Of a DNA stretch of 64,000 bases, positions 16,541 to 25,963 are shown piece after piece (position 1 is the stretch's first letter; each line of letters begins with the position of its first letter). Source of the DNA: Ulvibacter antarcticus (lineage in GTDB: Bacteria; Bacteroidota; Bacteroidia; Flavobacteriales; Flavobacteriaceae); assembly GCF_003688405.1 (NCBI RefSeq), contig NZ_REFC01000014.1, positions 1 to 64,000 on the forward strand, given 5' to 3'. A program made the position numbers and the translations under genes. The notes beneath the pieces were generated by a model that ran no database searches, was not told where the DNA came from, and saw only the letters and a program-made list of their open reading frames with translations.

Positions 16541-17386
16541 CTATGAATATCTTTTTATAATGCTTTTTACTTGTGAATAATAGCCACTCCCAAACAGATT
16601 TAAATGCACCAGCAAGTAATACAATTGCCAGATTTGAATCCGATTTTCCCAATTTTCAACTAATGGAAATATGTTGTTATATTCTGAATAAATGGCTTCG
16701 GAAAAACCACCGAATAGCTTCATCATTCCTAGGTCCATCTCGCGAATCGCAAACGATACTGCTGGGTCAATCAATACCGGAGACCCTTCCGAAGCGATCA
16801 AAAAATTACCACTCCATAGATCACCATGAATTAAAGCCGGAGGCTCCTCTGGAATTTCATCAGTAATATTTCCGAAGAAAAGATCAATATTTGGAAATTG
16901 AAAGCCTAAATCATACGCGATTTCAAGTTGAGGTTGTAATCGTTGATCAATATAAAACCCTGTAGCTGTTGATTCTTCGCCGTTGTATTGCGGTAAACTT
17001 CCTATGTAATTGGAATATGGGAGTCCAAAATGTCGCTGCGTATTTTGATGAAGCATAACTAAATTGTTGGCAAATTTTAAATCGAAATCAGGTGAAGGGG
17101 TTCCATGGGGAATATATTCTAAAAGGAGATATGTTTCATCTACAAAATCACCTGTTCCAATCACCTTAGGTATTCGAAAACTTCTGGTAGATTGCAAAAG
17201 TTCTAAGCCTTTGGCTTCAGTTTCAAACATAGCATGGAACTCCGACTTGTTACTGAGTTTAATAACAACGTCTTCCGAAGCGCATTTCAGCTTAAAAACT
17301 TTATTGATATCACCGCCTGATAAGGGTGTTACAGATTTTATATCTAGCTTATATTTTGTTGCTATATGTTGAACAATGCGATCCAT
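16541..17386 (-). CDS. Fructosamine kinase family protein
   Basis: 281 residues from ATG 17386 (MDRIVQHIATKYKL). Aminoglycoside-phosphotransferase-like fold: LSGGDINKVFKL near residue 25, VVIKLSNKSEF, a hinge YLLLEYIPHG, catalytic loop HGDLWSGN near residue 190 and the IDPAVSFAIREMDLGMMKLFGG metal-binding region. These enzymes phosphorylate protein-bound fructosamines or ribulosamines as a deglycation repair step; bacterial members prefer ribulosamine/erythrulosamine. Length matches the family. Located 36 bp downstream of folA on the same strand. Confidence 0.92.
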   Translation of the reverse strand: MDRIVQHIATKYKLDIKSVTPLSGGDINKVFKLKCASEDVVIKLSNKSEFHAMFETEAKGLELLQSTRSFRIPKVIGTGDFVDETYLLLEYIPHGTPSPDFDLKFANNLVMLHQNTQRHFGLPYSNYIGSLPQYNGEESTATGFYIDQRLQPQLEIAYDLGFQFPNIDLFFGNITDEIPEEPPALIHGDLWSGNFLIASEGSPVLIDPAVSFAIREMDLGMMKLFGGFSEAIYSEYNNIFPLVENWENRIQIWQLYYLLVHLNLFGSGYYSQVKSIIKRYS

Positions 17387-17422
17387 TATAACCACTTAGA
17401 TAACAATTAGAAATTATTGATT

Positions 17423-17905
17423 TTATCGTCGTACCCAAGTCTGATAAGTAAACGCATACTTATGTCTTTCATCTTTTTCGTGAAAGGTTTCATTCACCAA
17501 TTGCCATTCTTCCGAAGGAATTTCAGGAAAAAATGTATCGGCATCGAAACTGTGATGTACTCTTGTCAATTCAATTTTATCACTTACTTCTATGGCAAGT
17601 TTGTAGATTTCACCGCCACCAATTATAAAAGCTTGTGTGTCTCCGGCTGCTTTTATAATAGCTTCGTCCAAACTATGAACTATAACAGCGCCCTCTTTTT
17701 TATAGGTTTTGTCTCTGGTGATCACCAAATGCACTCTGTTGGGTAATGGCTTAGGGAAGGATTCGAAGGTTTTTCTCCCCATTATGATAAAATGACCGGT
17801 TGTAAGTTGTTTAAAGCGTTTGAAATCATCTGGAAGATGCCATACGAGATCATTATCTTTGCCAAGTTCGTTGTTCTCGCCGGCGGCGGCTATCATTGTA
17901 ATCAT
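17423..17905 (-). CDS. folA: Dihydrofolate reductase
   Basis: 160 residues, typical for chromosomal DHFR. Shows MITMIAAAGENNELGKDNDLVWHLPDD with the substrate-binding Asp near residue 27, GRKTFESFPKPLPNR near 43 and FIIGGGEIYKLAI near 95. Reduces dihydrofolate with NADPH, supporting the thyA reaction encoded 2 kb away on the same strand. Its start overlaps the stop of the upstream 2TM-domain gene by 4 bp, so the pair is translationally coupled. Confidence 0.96.
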   Translation of the reverse strand: MITMIAAAGENNELGKDNDLVWHLPDDFKRFKQLTTGHFIIMGRKTFESFPKPLPNRVHLVITRDKTYKKEGAVIVHSLDEAIIKAAGDTQAFIIGGGEIYKLAIEVSDKIELTRVHHSFDADTFFPEIPSEEWQLVNETFHEKDERHKYAFTYQTWVRR

Positions 17906-18324
17906 ATTCTTTTTGGGGGTATGCTGTCGTTCTCTATCTTTTTTTTTACTTCTTCAGTTATTACTTCTTTGGTTACTTGCTTGTCTAATTCTGAAATGCG
18001 TTTTTCCTGTTTCGCTTTTAATAGCTCTAGTTGGCGGGATTCCCATTCTCTACCCATAAAACGGTTCATCACAAAGACATTAAAAAGATGAATCAGAAAC
18101 AAAAAGGCCCAGATTAAAATAGCCCATACAAACCAGTCTTTAATAAAAAATTCATTACCATATCCCAAAACAGGATTGATGATGATTAAAAATACAGATC
18201 CTGCGAGAAAGATAATAAAATGGCGCATCAGTTTTTTCTTTTGTCCAATGCGTGCACGGGCATACTCATACTGCTCTCTTTGCTGGGGATCGATTCTTTC
18301 TTGATTTTTAGATTTTGAAAACAT
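17902..18324 (-). CDS. 2TM domain-containing protein
   Basis: 140 residues. Short polar N-terminus, RARIGQKKKLMRHFIIFLAGSVFLIIINPVL (TM1, about 35-55) and WFVWAILIWAFLFLIHLFNVFV (TM2, about 65-87), then FMGREWESRQLELL and a charged coiled-coil tail. This is the bacteroidotal 2TM domain found alone or fused to histidine-kinase-like regulators. An inner-membrane helical hairpin; function unknown. Coupled to folA by a 4-bp overlap. Confidence 0.88.
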   Translation of the reverse strand: MFSKSKNQERIDPQQREQYEYARARIGQKKKLMRHFIIFLAGSVFLIIINPVLGYGNEFFIKDWFVWAILIWAFLFLIHLFNVFVMNRFMGREWESRQLELLKAKQEKRISELDKQVTKEVITEEVKKKIENDSIPPKRI

Positions 18325-18415
18325 AGTTGCGTATTTTTACGTTACTTCGTCGCGACTTGCTGAAGTGTCCTTTATTGTAAATTTACCTAAAATTCATTTA
18401 TTGCTTTCCATTTTT

Positions 18416-19492
18416 ATGACCGATTTAAAGAAAGAATTTCCCGTATTACAAGAATATACTTATCTCAACACAGCCTCTTGTGGTCTTCTATCCAAAACCC
18501 TTACCGAATGGCGTAGAGAGCAGGATGATCGTTTGCTAAAAGGAGGAAGTGTATTTAGGGATCTTCATAAACCACATATTGAAAGAATTCGTAGTACAGT
18601 GGCACGTTTTTTTAGTGCTTCGGAAATGGAAATCGCGCTGATTCCAAATTTCTCTTTTGGATTTAACACCCTATTAAATGGTCTTCCGAAGAACAAAAAA
18701 GTACTATTGTTAAAAACCGATTATCCATCAATTAATTGGCCTGTAGAGAATCGCGATTTTGATGTGTGCTACGCTGAGGTTGATACAAATCTTGAGCAAA
18801 ATATTGAAGAAGCGGTTCGTGAACATCAACCCGATGTATTTGCTTTTAGCATAGTTCAGTATCTCACAGGTATTAAGATTGATTTTGATTTTTTAAAACG
18901 ACTCAAAGCATATCATCCGGATTTATTATTAATTGGAGATGGTACTCAGTTTTTAGGCACAAGCGAGTTTAGTTTTTCTGAAAGTCCGTTAGATGTTGTG
19001 GCCGCAAGTACTTATAAATGGATGCTTTCGGGCTATGGAAATGGCCTGCTTATGATAAAAGAGGATGCACAAAGAAAGATATTACCAGAAACCATTGGGT
19101 TTAACTCGGCTGATGCTATTTTTAGTAAACGAAATGATTTTGCTTATGTAAAGCACTTCGAACCTGGTCATCAGGACACTTTAAATTATGGAAGTCTGGA
19201 ACAATCGATTTTGAATATGGAAAATATTGGGATGGATGTAATTTCAGAAAGGATAGCTTCATTGAGCACACTTGCAAAATTGCGATTTGCTGAATTAGAT
19301 TTGTTAGATGAGACTACCCTTAATCGTGAGCAGCATTCAAATATTTTCAGCCTAAAAGGAGGTGATGCGATTTTTCAGAAATTAAAAGAGAACAAGATAA
19401 TTTGTTCTCAACGCGGTAAAGGAATCAGAGTCGGATTTCATTTCTACAATACCGAGGAGGATTTGGAGAAATTGATTAAAGTCTTTAAATAA
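18416..19492 (+). CDS. Class V aminotransferase-fold PLP enzyme
   Basis: 358 residues from ATG 18416 (MTDLKKEFPVLQEYTYLNTASCG). The frame extends upstream to 18365 but without family similarity. YLNTASCGLLS near residue 15, GDGTQFLG near 180 and PLP-lysine AASTYKWMLSGYGNG near 200 place it with cysteine desulfurase/selenocysteine-lyase-like aminotransferases. No conserved active-site Cys loop of the IscS/SufS type was seen, so a dedicated Fe-S role is unlikely. Substrate unknown. It is the only plus-strand gene in this stretch and ends before an imperfect hairpin. Confidence 0.88.
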   Translation: MTDLKKEFPVLQEYTYLNTASCGLLSKTLTEWRREQDDRLLKGGSVFRDLHKPHIERIRSTVARFFSASEMEIALIPNFSFGFNTLLNGLPKNKKVLLLKTDYPSINWPVENRDFDVCYAEVDTNLEQNIEEAVREHQPDVFAFSIVQYLTGIKIDFDFLKRLKAYHPDLLLIGDGTQFLGTSEFSFSESPLDVVAASTYKWMLSGYGNGLLMIKEDAQRKILPETIGFNSADAIFSKRNDFAYVKHFEPGHQDTLNYGSLEQSILNMENIGMDVISERIASLSTLAKLRFAELDLLDETTLNREQHSNIFSLKGGDAIFQKLKENKIICSQRGKGIRVGFHFYNTEEDLEKLIKVFK

Positions 19493-19530
19493 AAAAAGCC
19501 ACTATCGAATAATAGTAGCTCATTTATTGT
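19493..19530. terminator. Imperfect hairpin between convergent genes
   Basis: AAAAAGCCACTAT and ATAGTAGCT form an interrupted stem after the aminotransferase stop. Weak but in the expected place. Confidence 0.45.
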
Positions 19531-19567
19531 AAAAGGATAAAAATTTCCTCTTTTGATAAATCTTAGT

Positions 19568-19999
19568 TTATTTTCCGGTCTTGAAATTAAAAGGCACCGT
19601 GTATTTGATAGCTCTTGGTTTTCCACCCAACAGACCAGGTTTCATTTTTGGAATTGCCATGATATTTCGTTTGGCTTCAGCTTGTAAACCAGCATTACCA
19701 CCAGTTACATTTTTAACATCTACCATTCCTTTCTCATTAATTATAAATTCAACAACCACCTTGCCTTGTACATTGTTTTTGTATTCAGTAGCAGGGTATT
19801 TAAAGTTTTTGATGATATGCTGAGTAAGTTTTTGATCGAAACAAGCATCTCTCTTGGCAGAATTATCAGCTTCACAACCTGGCCATACCGGTGCGATCTC
19901 TTTCATTGTAAGTTTGTTTTTGTTTACATCACCCCATTCCGATTGAGCTAAGAATGATGTTGAAACAAATAGGCAAGCGATGATAAATAGGTTTTTCAT
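19568..19999 (-). CDS. Energy transducer TonB-like periplasmic protein
   Basis: 143 residues. Signal peptide MKNLFIIACLFVSTSFLAQS instead of a TonB membrane anchor plus Pro-rich linker, then a Cys-containing segment (WPGCEADNSAKRDACFDQKL) and a TonB C-terminal domain (KVVVEFIINEKGMVDVKNV ... KMKPGLLGGKPRAIKYTVPFNF). Proteins of this kind are common in Flavobacteriia and lack the parts to harness the ExbBD proton motor, so the annotation reflects fold only. It follows thyA by 17 bp. Role unknown. Confidence 0.85.
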   Translation of the reverse strand: MKNLFIIACLFVSTSFLAQSEWGDVNKNKLTMKEIAPVWPGCEADNSAKRDACFDQKLTQHIIKNFKYPATEYKNNVQGKVVVEFIINEKGMVDVKNVTGGNAGLQAEAKRNIMAIPKMKPGLLGGKPRAIKYTVPFNFKTGK

Positions 20000-20016
20000 A
20001 AGTAGGTTTTAAAAAT

Positions 20017-20841
20017 TTAAATTGCCACAGCTCCTTTAATGTGAGGATGTGGATGATAATCGACTAAGGTAAAGTCTTCAAATTTGAAATCAAATATATC
20101 CTTTACTTCCGGATTTAGCAACATCTTAGGTAAAGACTTTGGTTCTCTGGACAATTGAAGTTCAATTTGTTCCAGATGGTTATTGTATATATGCGCATCA
20201 CCAAAAGTGTGGATAAAGTCACCGGCTTCCAGTCCGCAAACTTGTGCCATCATCATTGTAAATAATGCATAGGATGCAATATTGAAAGGTACGCCAAGGA
20301 ATATGTCGGCACTTCTTTGATACAATTGGCATGATAATTTTCCATTGGCTACATAAAACTGAAAAAATGCATGGCAGGGAGGGAGTGCAGCTTTTCCATT
20401 GGCAACATTTTCTGCAAATGGCTTACTCGTATCTGGCATTACACTTGGATTCCAGGCGCTAACCAACATCCGACGACTATCGGGATTTGTTTTTAAGGTT
20501 TGTATTATTTCTGAAATTTGATCAATCTCTTCGCTATTCCAATTTCTCCACTGATGCCCATATACCGGACCTAGATTTCCTTTTTCATCGGCCCATTCGT
20601 TCCAAATCCTCACCCCGTTCTCCTGAAGGTAATTAATGTTTGTATCACCATTTAAAAACCACAATAGTTCATAAATAATGGACTTCAGATGCAATTTTTT
20701 AGTGGTTACCATAGGGAATCCCTCACTTAGATCGAATCTCATTTGGTAGCCAAAAACGCTTTTAGTACCGGTTCCAGTACGGTCGTGTTTTTCAGTTCCG
20801 TATTCTACAACATGTTTTATTAGGTCGTGATATTGCTTCAT
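20017..20841 (-). CDS. thyA: Thymidylate synthase
   Basis: 274 residues. All ThyA signatures are present: [20 protein letters not shown] near 17, [14 protein letters not shown] near 55, GHQWRNW near 98, catalytic Cys in [13 protein letters not shown] near 150, and [25 protein letters not shown] near 165. Makes dTMP from dUMP using methylene-tetrahydrofolate; folA on the same strand regenerates the cofactor. Co-directional with the nucleoside transporter upstream and the TonB-like gene downstream. Confidence 0.97.
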   Translation of the reverse strand: MKQYHDLIKHVVEYGTEKHDRTGTGTKSVFGYQMRFDLSEGFPMVTTKKLHLKSIIYELLWFLNGDTNINYLQENGVRIWNEWADEKGNLGPVYGHQWRNWNSEEIDQISEIIQTLKTNPDSRRMLVSAWNPSVMPDTSKPFAENVANGKAALPPCHAFFQFYVANGKLSCQLYQRSADIFLGVPFNIASYALFTMMMAQVCGLEAGDFIHTFGDAHIYNNHLEQIELQLSREPKSLPKMLLNPEVKDIFDFKFEDFTLVDYHPHPHIKGAVAI

Positions 20842-21004
20842 AAATACTTAATAATTTTCGGTCTAAATGTAAAAAAGTGAACGCATATTTGTTGAAATGA
20901 TTGCCTTTCAGTTATCAATAGTTATTAACGACCTTAATTTTTGCTACAGAGAATCAAAGTTTCAGAGTTGCAAAGTTATTTTTTAATCCAACTATCCAAC
21001 ATTC

Positions 21005-22717
21005 CTATCCAATAATCATTCCAGCAATGGCAGCAGAGATTAAAGATGCGATTGTTCCACCTAATAAGGCACGCATACCAAATTTTGAAAGTGTTTTACG
21101 CTGTCCGGGAGCTAGCGATCCTATTCCTCCTATTTGAATTCCGATAGAGGCAAAATTAGCAAATCCACAAAGCATATACGTTGCCATAATGATTGATTTT
21201 TCATATTTCAAGTGAAGAAGATTGCCAACATCTTTTAGTTCTGCTAATTGAATATAGCCTACAAACTCACTTGCCGCTAGTTTTATTCCTAGTAATTGCC
21301 CCATCAACATCATATCTTCAGTAGCAACACCGACCAACCACATTAAAGGTGCAAAAATTGTTCCCAGCACTGCTTCAAGTGATAACGCAGGATACGATGA
21401 ATTGTCTGCCACCCAACCATTAATAGGGGTTACGCCACCAATATATCCTAAAATGCCATTTATCATAGCAATAAAAGCCACAAATACCAATAACATGGCT
21501 CCCACATTCACAGCCAGACGTAATCCCTCTGTAGTTCCATTCGCGATAGCATCGAGTATATTCGAGCCAATTTTTTCGGTAGAAACCCGTACATCGGTAT
21601 TCACTTCTTCGGTTTGCGGATATAGAATTTTGGAGATTACAATCGCTCCGGGTGCCGCCATTACAGATGCGGCCAGAAGGTGTTTTGCAAAAATAAGTCT
21701 TAATTCAGGATCTTCTCCTCCCAGGAAACCAATATAGGCAGCAAGTACAGCACCTGCCACAGTTGCCATCCCACCAATCATAACAAGTAACATTTCGGAC
21801 TTGTTCATTTTTTCGAGATAAGCCTTTATCAATAGTGGGGCTTCAGTTTGACCTAAAAAAATGTTTCCTGCTACACTTAGACTTTCAGCACCCGAAATTT
21901 TTAGAGTTTTCGTTAAGAGCCATCCCATCGCTTTTACCACTTTCTGAATGATGCCCAGATAAAACAATACCGAAGTTAATGCCGAAAAGAAGATAATTGT
22001 AGGTAACACCTGAAAGGCAAAAATGAACCCGAAGGTATCCATATCGACTACTAAACCTTCGAATAAAAACTTACTTCCTGCACGGGTAAAATCGAGAATA
22101 TTGATAAATACTTTCCCAATGCCTTCAAAAATACTTTTTATTAGCGGCACTTTTAAAACTCCAATGGCAATGATGAGTTGAAATGTGAGTCCGATTCCAA
22201 CCGTTTTCCAATTAATGGCCTTTCGGTTATTACTAAATAAGAAAGCAATAAATATAAGCGTGATCATCCCTAATACTCCACGCCACAAGCTATTTATTGA
22301 AAATCCTTGAACAGGTATTATATCAGCGTTCTCAGGAGTTGTGGTTATTGGAAGAGCTTCGGAAGTATTTGCTGCTTTAAAAAGATACTTTACATTATTT
22401 TCTGAAAACACCAAGCTGCTATCTGTCACTTCGGTAACACGGTATCTCCGAATGGTATCTGTGGGTTTATTGAAGAAAAGTACTAGAAGGTTGTTCTGAT
22501 AGATATAATCTCCTGAGGCTTTTAAATTATTCTTTGCTTCAAGAGTATATTCGAAGGCGCCATCTTTCAGATTAAAATGATCGGTTTCAGAATTAACAGG
22601 GAACAAAGCCTCACCATTTTGATTTTCGACCTTCGAAAAATTCCAATTCTTATCTAGTGTTTGCCCAAAACTTCCGAAGAAAATAAAACAAAAGGCAACT
22701 AATAAAATTCTCTTCAT
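21005..22717 (-). CDS. CNT/NupC-family nucleoside transporter with N-terminal periplasmic lipocalin-like domain
   Basis: 570 residues from ATG 22717. Unlike typical 400-residue CNTs, it begins with a signal peptide (MKRILLVAFCFIFFGSFGQ) and about 110 residues of beta-rich sequence (GAFEYTLEAKNNLKASGDYIYQNNLLVLFF), then a TM anchor near 145 and the CNT core (FVFQ/LPTIIFFSALTSVLFYLGI, QTEAPLLIKAYL, nucleoside recognition repeats, and C-terminal GFANFASIGIQIGGIGSLAPGQR). Imports nucleosides with Na+ or H+; proximity to thyA and nucleotide genes fits. The N-terminal domain resembles a lipocalin-like fold by strand pattern only; its role is unknown. Confidence 0.92.
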   Translation of the reverse strand: MKRILLVAFCFIFFGSFGQTLDKNWNFSKVENQNGEALFPVNSETDHFNLKDGAFEYTLEAKNNLKASGDYIYQNNLLVLFFNKPTDTIRRYRVTEVTDSSLVFSENNVKYLFKAANTSEALPITTTPENADIIPVQGFSINSLWRGVLGMITLIFIAFLFSNNRKAINWKTVGIGLTFQLIIAIGVLKVPLIKSIFEGIGKVFINILDFTRAGSKFLFEGLVVDMDTFGFIFAFQVLPTIIFFSALTSVLFYLGIIQKVVKAMGWLLTKTLKISGAESLSVAGNIFLGQTEAPLLIKAYLEKMNKSEMLLVMIGGMATVAGAVLAAYIGFLGGEDPELRLIFAKHLLAASVMAAPGAIVISKILYPQTEEVNTDVRVSTEKIGSNILDAIANGTTEGLRLAVNVGAMLLVFVAFIAMINGILGYIGGVTPINGWVADNSSYPALSLEAVLGTIFAPLMWLVGVATEDMMLMGQLLGIKLAASEFVGYIQLAELKDVGNLLHLKYEKSIIMATYMLCGFANFASIGIQIGGIGSLAPGQRKTLSKFGMRALLGGTIASLISAAIAGMIIG

Positions 22718-22780
22718 AATATAAAGGGTCAATTTTTTAAAAAACCGAGAACCATTAACGATAACCGGAATATTTTGAAT

Positions 22781-23407
22781 CTATCTTTTTGAAATTTCAT
22801 CTCTTATTCTGGCAGCTGTTTCGTAATCTTCATTTGCTACTGCCTGATCGAGCATTTGATTAAGTTCTTTTAGATTGTGCTTGCTATAATCTACCCCTGT
22901 GGATTTTACAGATTCTTTGTCTGTCCCTAAAATAAGTTCGTCGATCACAGCATCTTCTTTTTCAGAAATATTCTGAGATTTCTTCTTTGGAGATGTTTTT
23001 AGGTAAATACCAGCTTTATCGAGAATGTTTTTATAAGTGAAAATGGGTGCTTTAAAACGAAGTGCCAATGCAATAGCATCGCTGGTTCTGGCATCGATAA
23101 TTTCCTCTATTTTGTCGCGCTCACAGATAATGCTGGAATAGAAAACTCCATCAACTAACTTATGTATAATTACTTGCTTTACAACGATCTCAAAACGGTC
23201 TGAGAAGTTTTTGAAAAGATCGTGAGTAAGTGGTCGGGGAGGTTTGATTTCTTTCTCGAGGGCTATTGCTATAGATTGTGCTTCAAATGCACCAATAACG
23301 ATTGGAAGTTTTCTTTCACCACCAACCTCACTCAATATTAAAGCATAAGCTCCATTTTGAGTTTGACTATAAGAAATTCCTTTTATATTTAATCTAACGA
23401 GACTCAT
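22781..23407 (-). CDS. Bifunctional nuclease family protein (DUF151 plus UVR motif)
   Basis: 208 residues. N-terminal DUF151/BFN domain (ALILSEVGGERKLPIVIGAFEAQSIAIAL near 23, PRPLTHDLF, and RTSDAIALALRF near 108) followed by a linker and a C-terminal UVR motif (LDQAVANEDYETAARIRDEI at about 185-205) as in UvrB/UvrC and McsA. The BFN fold has reported RNase/DNase activity in plants; in Bacteroidota the function is untested. Located 63 bp upstream of the transporter gene on the same strand, so likely co-transcribed. Confidence 0.92.
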   Translation of the reverse strand: MSLVRLNIKGISYSQTQNGAYALILSEVGGERKLPIVIGAFEAQSIAIALEKEIKPPRPLTHDLFKNFSDRFEIVVKQVIIHKLVDGVFYSSIICERDKIEEIIDARTSDAIALALRFKAPIFTYKNILDKAGIYLKTSPKKKSQNISEKEDAVIDELILGTDKESVKSTGVDYSKHNLKELNQMLDQAVANEDYETAARIRDEISKR

Positions 23408-23568
23408 CTATGATCTTTTCGTTGCGCAAATATTCCCCTAAATTTCCCTTCAAAATGAAAGCCTAAAAACTTAAATGTGAATTGCATAATTGGTTAAAGC
23501 GTTTTTCTTTTAATAAAAATGTGATGAAAAATACTCACATAAACCATTAAAATTACAAAATTTTAAAT

Positions 23569-23611
23569 AAAAAAAGCTGTTTAAAGTAGGACGTGTCCTA
23601 CTTTAAACAGC
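23569..23611 (-). terminator. Strong terminator of the etfBA operon
   Basis: Two perfectly complementary 17-bp arms, left GCTGTTTAAAGTAGGAC (23576-23592) and right GTCCTACTTTAAACAGC (23595-23611), with an A-run on the plus strand that becomes the U-tract of the minus-strand transcript. Confidence 0.92.
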
Positions 23612-23640
23612 CCTTGTATTTAGGCACAAAGTAACAAAAA

Positions 23641-24609
23641 TTATGCGTTCTGAGCCTTAAACTCTTTTAATTTTTCATTGAGTTGCGGGATCACTTCAAA
23701 CGCATCTCCAACGATACCGTAGTCTGCTGCTTTAAAGAAAGGCGCCTCGGGATCATTATTAATTACAACTTTTACCTTCGATGAGTTAATTCCGGCTAGA
23801 TGTTGTATCGCTCCTGAAATACCGATCGCGATGTACAAAGTAGCAGCTACTGGCTTTCCAGTTTGTCCAACATGCTCACTATGAGGTCTCCACCCCATAT
23901 CACTAACGGGTTTAGAACAAGCCGTTGCAGCTCCAAGTATTCCTGCAAGCTCTTCGATCATTCCCCAGTTTTCCGGACCTTTTAATCCTCTTCCACCAGA
24001 AACTACAATTTCTGCATCTGCAATTGTGACTTTATCGGTCGCCTTATCAACAGATACAATTTTCATATCGAAATCATGTGCATCAAGATTAGGTGCAAAA
24101 TTTTCGCTTGCACCTGCAGCCGAAGCTTCTTTAAGTCCGTATGCATTTTTAGCCAAACCGACTAGTTTTATGTCTGTCGTAATCTCTGTAAAAGAGAATG
24201 CTTTATTTGTGAAAACACTATGCTTTACCTTAAAAGGCGAAGTGCTTACTGGTAAACCTGTGACGTTTGGAACGTATCCGGCTTCCAGATTAACGGCAAC
24301 CAAAGGTGCCATAAATTTACTATTAGCACTGGCTGTTAAAATCACCACTTTTGCATCTTCTTTCTTTGCTGCCTGAGCCACTACATCTGCGTAAGCTTCG
24401 GCATTGAAATTCGTTAAAGAGTCATTTGAAACTTCAAGAATCTTAGCAGCACCATAGGTTGCCAATTCACTTGCATTTCCACCATTGATGGCAACTGCGG
24501 TTACCGATGTTCCCATCGCGTCTGCAATCCCTTTTGCATAAGAAACTGCTTCTAAAGCTATCTTCTTAAACTTCCCTTCTTCTGATTCTGTATATACTAA
24601 AACACTCAT
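23641..24609 (-). CDS. etfA: Electron transfer flavoprotein alpha subunit
   Basis: 322 residues. C-terminal FAD-binding signature VVSGGRGLKGPENW near residue 203, GWRPHSEHVGQTGKPVAATLYIAIGISGAIQHLAGI near 245-280, and NNDPEAPFFKAADYGIVGD near 285. Heterodimer with EtfB passes electrons from acyl-CoA dehydrogenases to the quinone pool. It is separated from etfB by 129 bp containing a palindromic repeat, which is longer than usual for this pair. Confidence 0.96.
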   Translation of the reverse strand: MSVLVYTESEEGKFKKIALEAVSYAKGIADAMGTSVTAVAINGGNASELATYGAAKILEVSNDSLTNFNAEAYADVVAQAAKKEDAKVVILTASANSKFMAPLVAVNLEAGYVPNVTGLPVSTSPFKVKHSVFTNKAFSFTEITTDIKLVGLAKNAYGLKEASAAGASENFAPNLDAHDFDMKIVSVDKATDKVTIADAEIVVSGGRGLKGPENWGMIEELAGILGAATACSKPVSDMGWRPHSEHVGQTGKPVAATLYIAIGISGAIQHLAGINSSKVKVVINNDPEAPFFKAADYGIVGDAFEVIPQLNEKLKEFKAQNA

Positions 24610-24680
24610 ATTGTATTATTTATTAGGCTCTCCGTTTAGAGGAAAAACGAGGGTATTATGCGTTTATGATTCGGCTAAAA

Positions 24681-24726
24681 CATCCTCACCCTCAACCCCT
24701 CTCCTTCGAGGGAGAGGGGAGAGATG
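24681..24726 (-). repeat. CTCTCCC/GGGAGAG palindromic repeat (family 1) between etfB and etfA
   Basis: CCCCTCTCC and GGAGAGGGG form a stem, preceded on the plus strand by CCTCACCCTCAA. Read on the minus strand it follows the same order as the copies at 46427, 47461, 49982, 51028, 51480 and 53744. This copy lies inside the etfBA transcript. Confidence 0.8.
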
Positions 24727-24738
24727 GTTAATAATTAT

Positions 24739-25479
24739 TTATATCACTTTAGCTTCGTTGTGTAAAAGATTGATTAAGTCATCTACATTATCTACCAGTT
24801 TTACCGCTCCTTTAGGTGCTGGTTTTTCGAAGCTCACAGCTACCGTCTCTGATGTCGCATCAGCGGGTTCTTTAACTGTCAATGGTTTGCTTCTTGCTTG
24901 CATAATTCCACGCATATTTGGGATGCGTAAATCACTTTCTTCTACCAATCCTTTTTGACCACCAACTACCAATGGAAGTGATGTTTTTAAAGTTTCTTTA
25001 CCACCGTCAATCTCACGAATCGCAGTAGCTTCATTTCCATTTACTTCCAGACTAATACAAGTATTTACAAAATTTGCACCAATTAGCTTCGCTAACATTC
25101 CGGGAACCATTCCTCCATTGTAATCGATCGATTCACGTCCGCCAATGATTAAATCGTATGCGCCTTCCTTAGCAACATTTGCCAATTGTTTGGCGACAGA
25201 AAATCCGTCGGTTGCTGGTGTATTAACACGAATAGCTTCGTCTGCACCAATTGCCAATGCTTTACGCAATGTTGGCTCTGTTTCCGGCCCTCCTACATTT
25301 ATTACATGCACTGTGGCACCTTGTTTTTCCTTAAACCACATAGCTCTGGTCAATCCAAATTCATCGTTGGGATTGATTACAAATTGCACGCCATTGGTGT
25401 CGAATTTGGTATCCCCATCGGTAAAGTTAATCTTTGAAGTTGTGTCCGGTACGTGACTTATACACACTAATATTTTCAT
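24739..25479 (-). CDS. etfB: Electron transfer flavoprotein beta subunit
   Basis: 246 residues. MKILVCISHVPDTTSKI start, INPNDEFGLTRAMWFKE near 36 and DLIIGGRESIDYNGGMVPGMLAKLIGANFVNTC near 110-140 with the AMP-binding region. First gene of the etfBA operon. Supplies the nucleotide-binding half of ETF, which would service beta-oxidation, including the paa pathway encoded later in the window. Confidence 0.96.
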   Translation of the reverse strand: MKILVCISHVPDTTSKINFTDGDTKFDTNGVQFVINPNDEFGLTRAMWFKEKQGATVHVINVGGPETEPTLRKALAIGADEAIRVNTPATDGFSVAKQLANVAKEGAYDLIIGGRESIDYNGGMVPGMLAKLIGANFVNTCISLEVNGNEATAIREIDGGKETLKTSLPLVVGGQKGLVEESDLRIPNMRGIMQARSKPLTVKEPADATSETVAVSFEKPAPKGAVKLVDNVDDLINLLHNEAKVI

Positions 25480-25963
25480 ATTTGAAGTATTTTTTTATTT
25501 ATGAAATTTTTAGAAAAACCGAGTCTGACATCTGCTTCGGTTTTATCGCTAAACATTCACTTAAAAAGTTACTGTTTAACAGTGTGCGAAGATACTAATA
25601 TATTCTGAATTTTACTATGCGTGCATAATAAAAAATTTTGTTCTTTTCTGAAAGAATTTCAATTTCGCTGAATGTTATAACAGCTCTTACTGAAGCTTGC
25701 GATTCTGATTTTATTTCACTTTCCCTCTTCCGTGTATTCACCTTGCAAGTGGTTAAAATGGACTTTATAGCAAATAAAAAGCTTCAGAAAGAACTAACTG
25801 ACGGCAATATATTATGAAGAACATTGCATCAATTTGTAATTTCTTCGGCTGAAACAAATAAATAATATTATTTTTGTTGTTCTGTCTCTGCGAATTTTTC
25901 GGATATCAGAAGCCATAAAAATAAATCATAACTAAAAGCTATCCGCCATAGGTGGACACAGAT
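25480..25963. other. 484-bp intergenic region between divergent etfB and pdhB
   Basis: AT-rich divergent control region with no ORF of note. A TATTTTTG -7 element at 25869-25876 points toward pdhB. No clear match to TAnnTTTG was found for etfB within 120 bp. No RNA gene recognised. Confidence 0.6.
25869..25876 (+). promoter_or_regulatory. -7 element TATTTTTG upstream of pdhB
   Basis: Full TAnnTTTG match 87 bp before the ATG at 25964. Confidence 0.45.
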
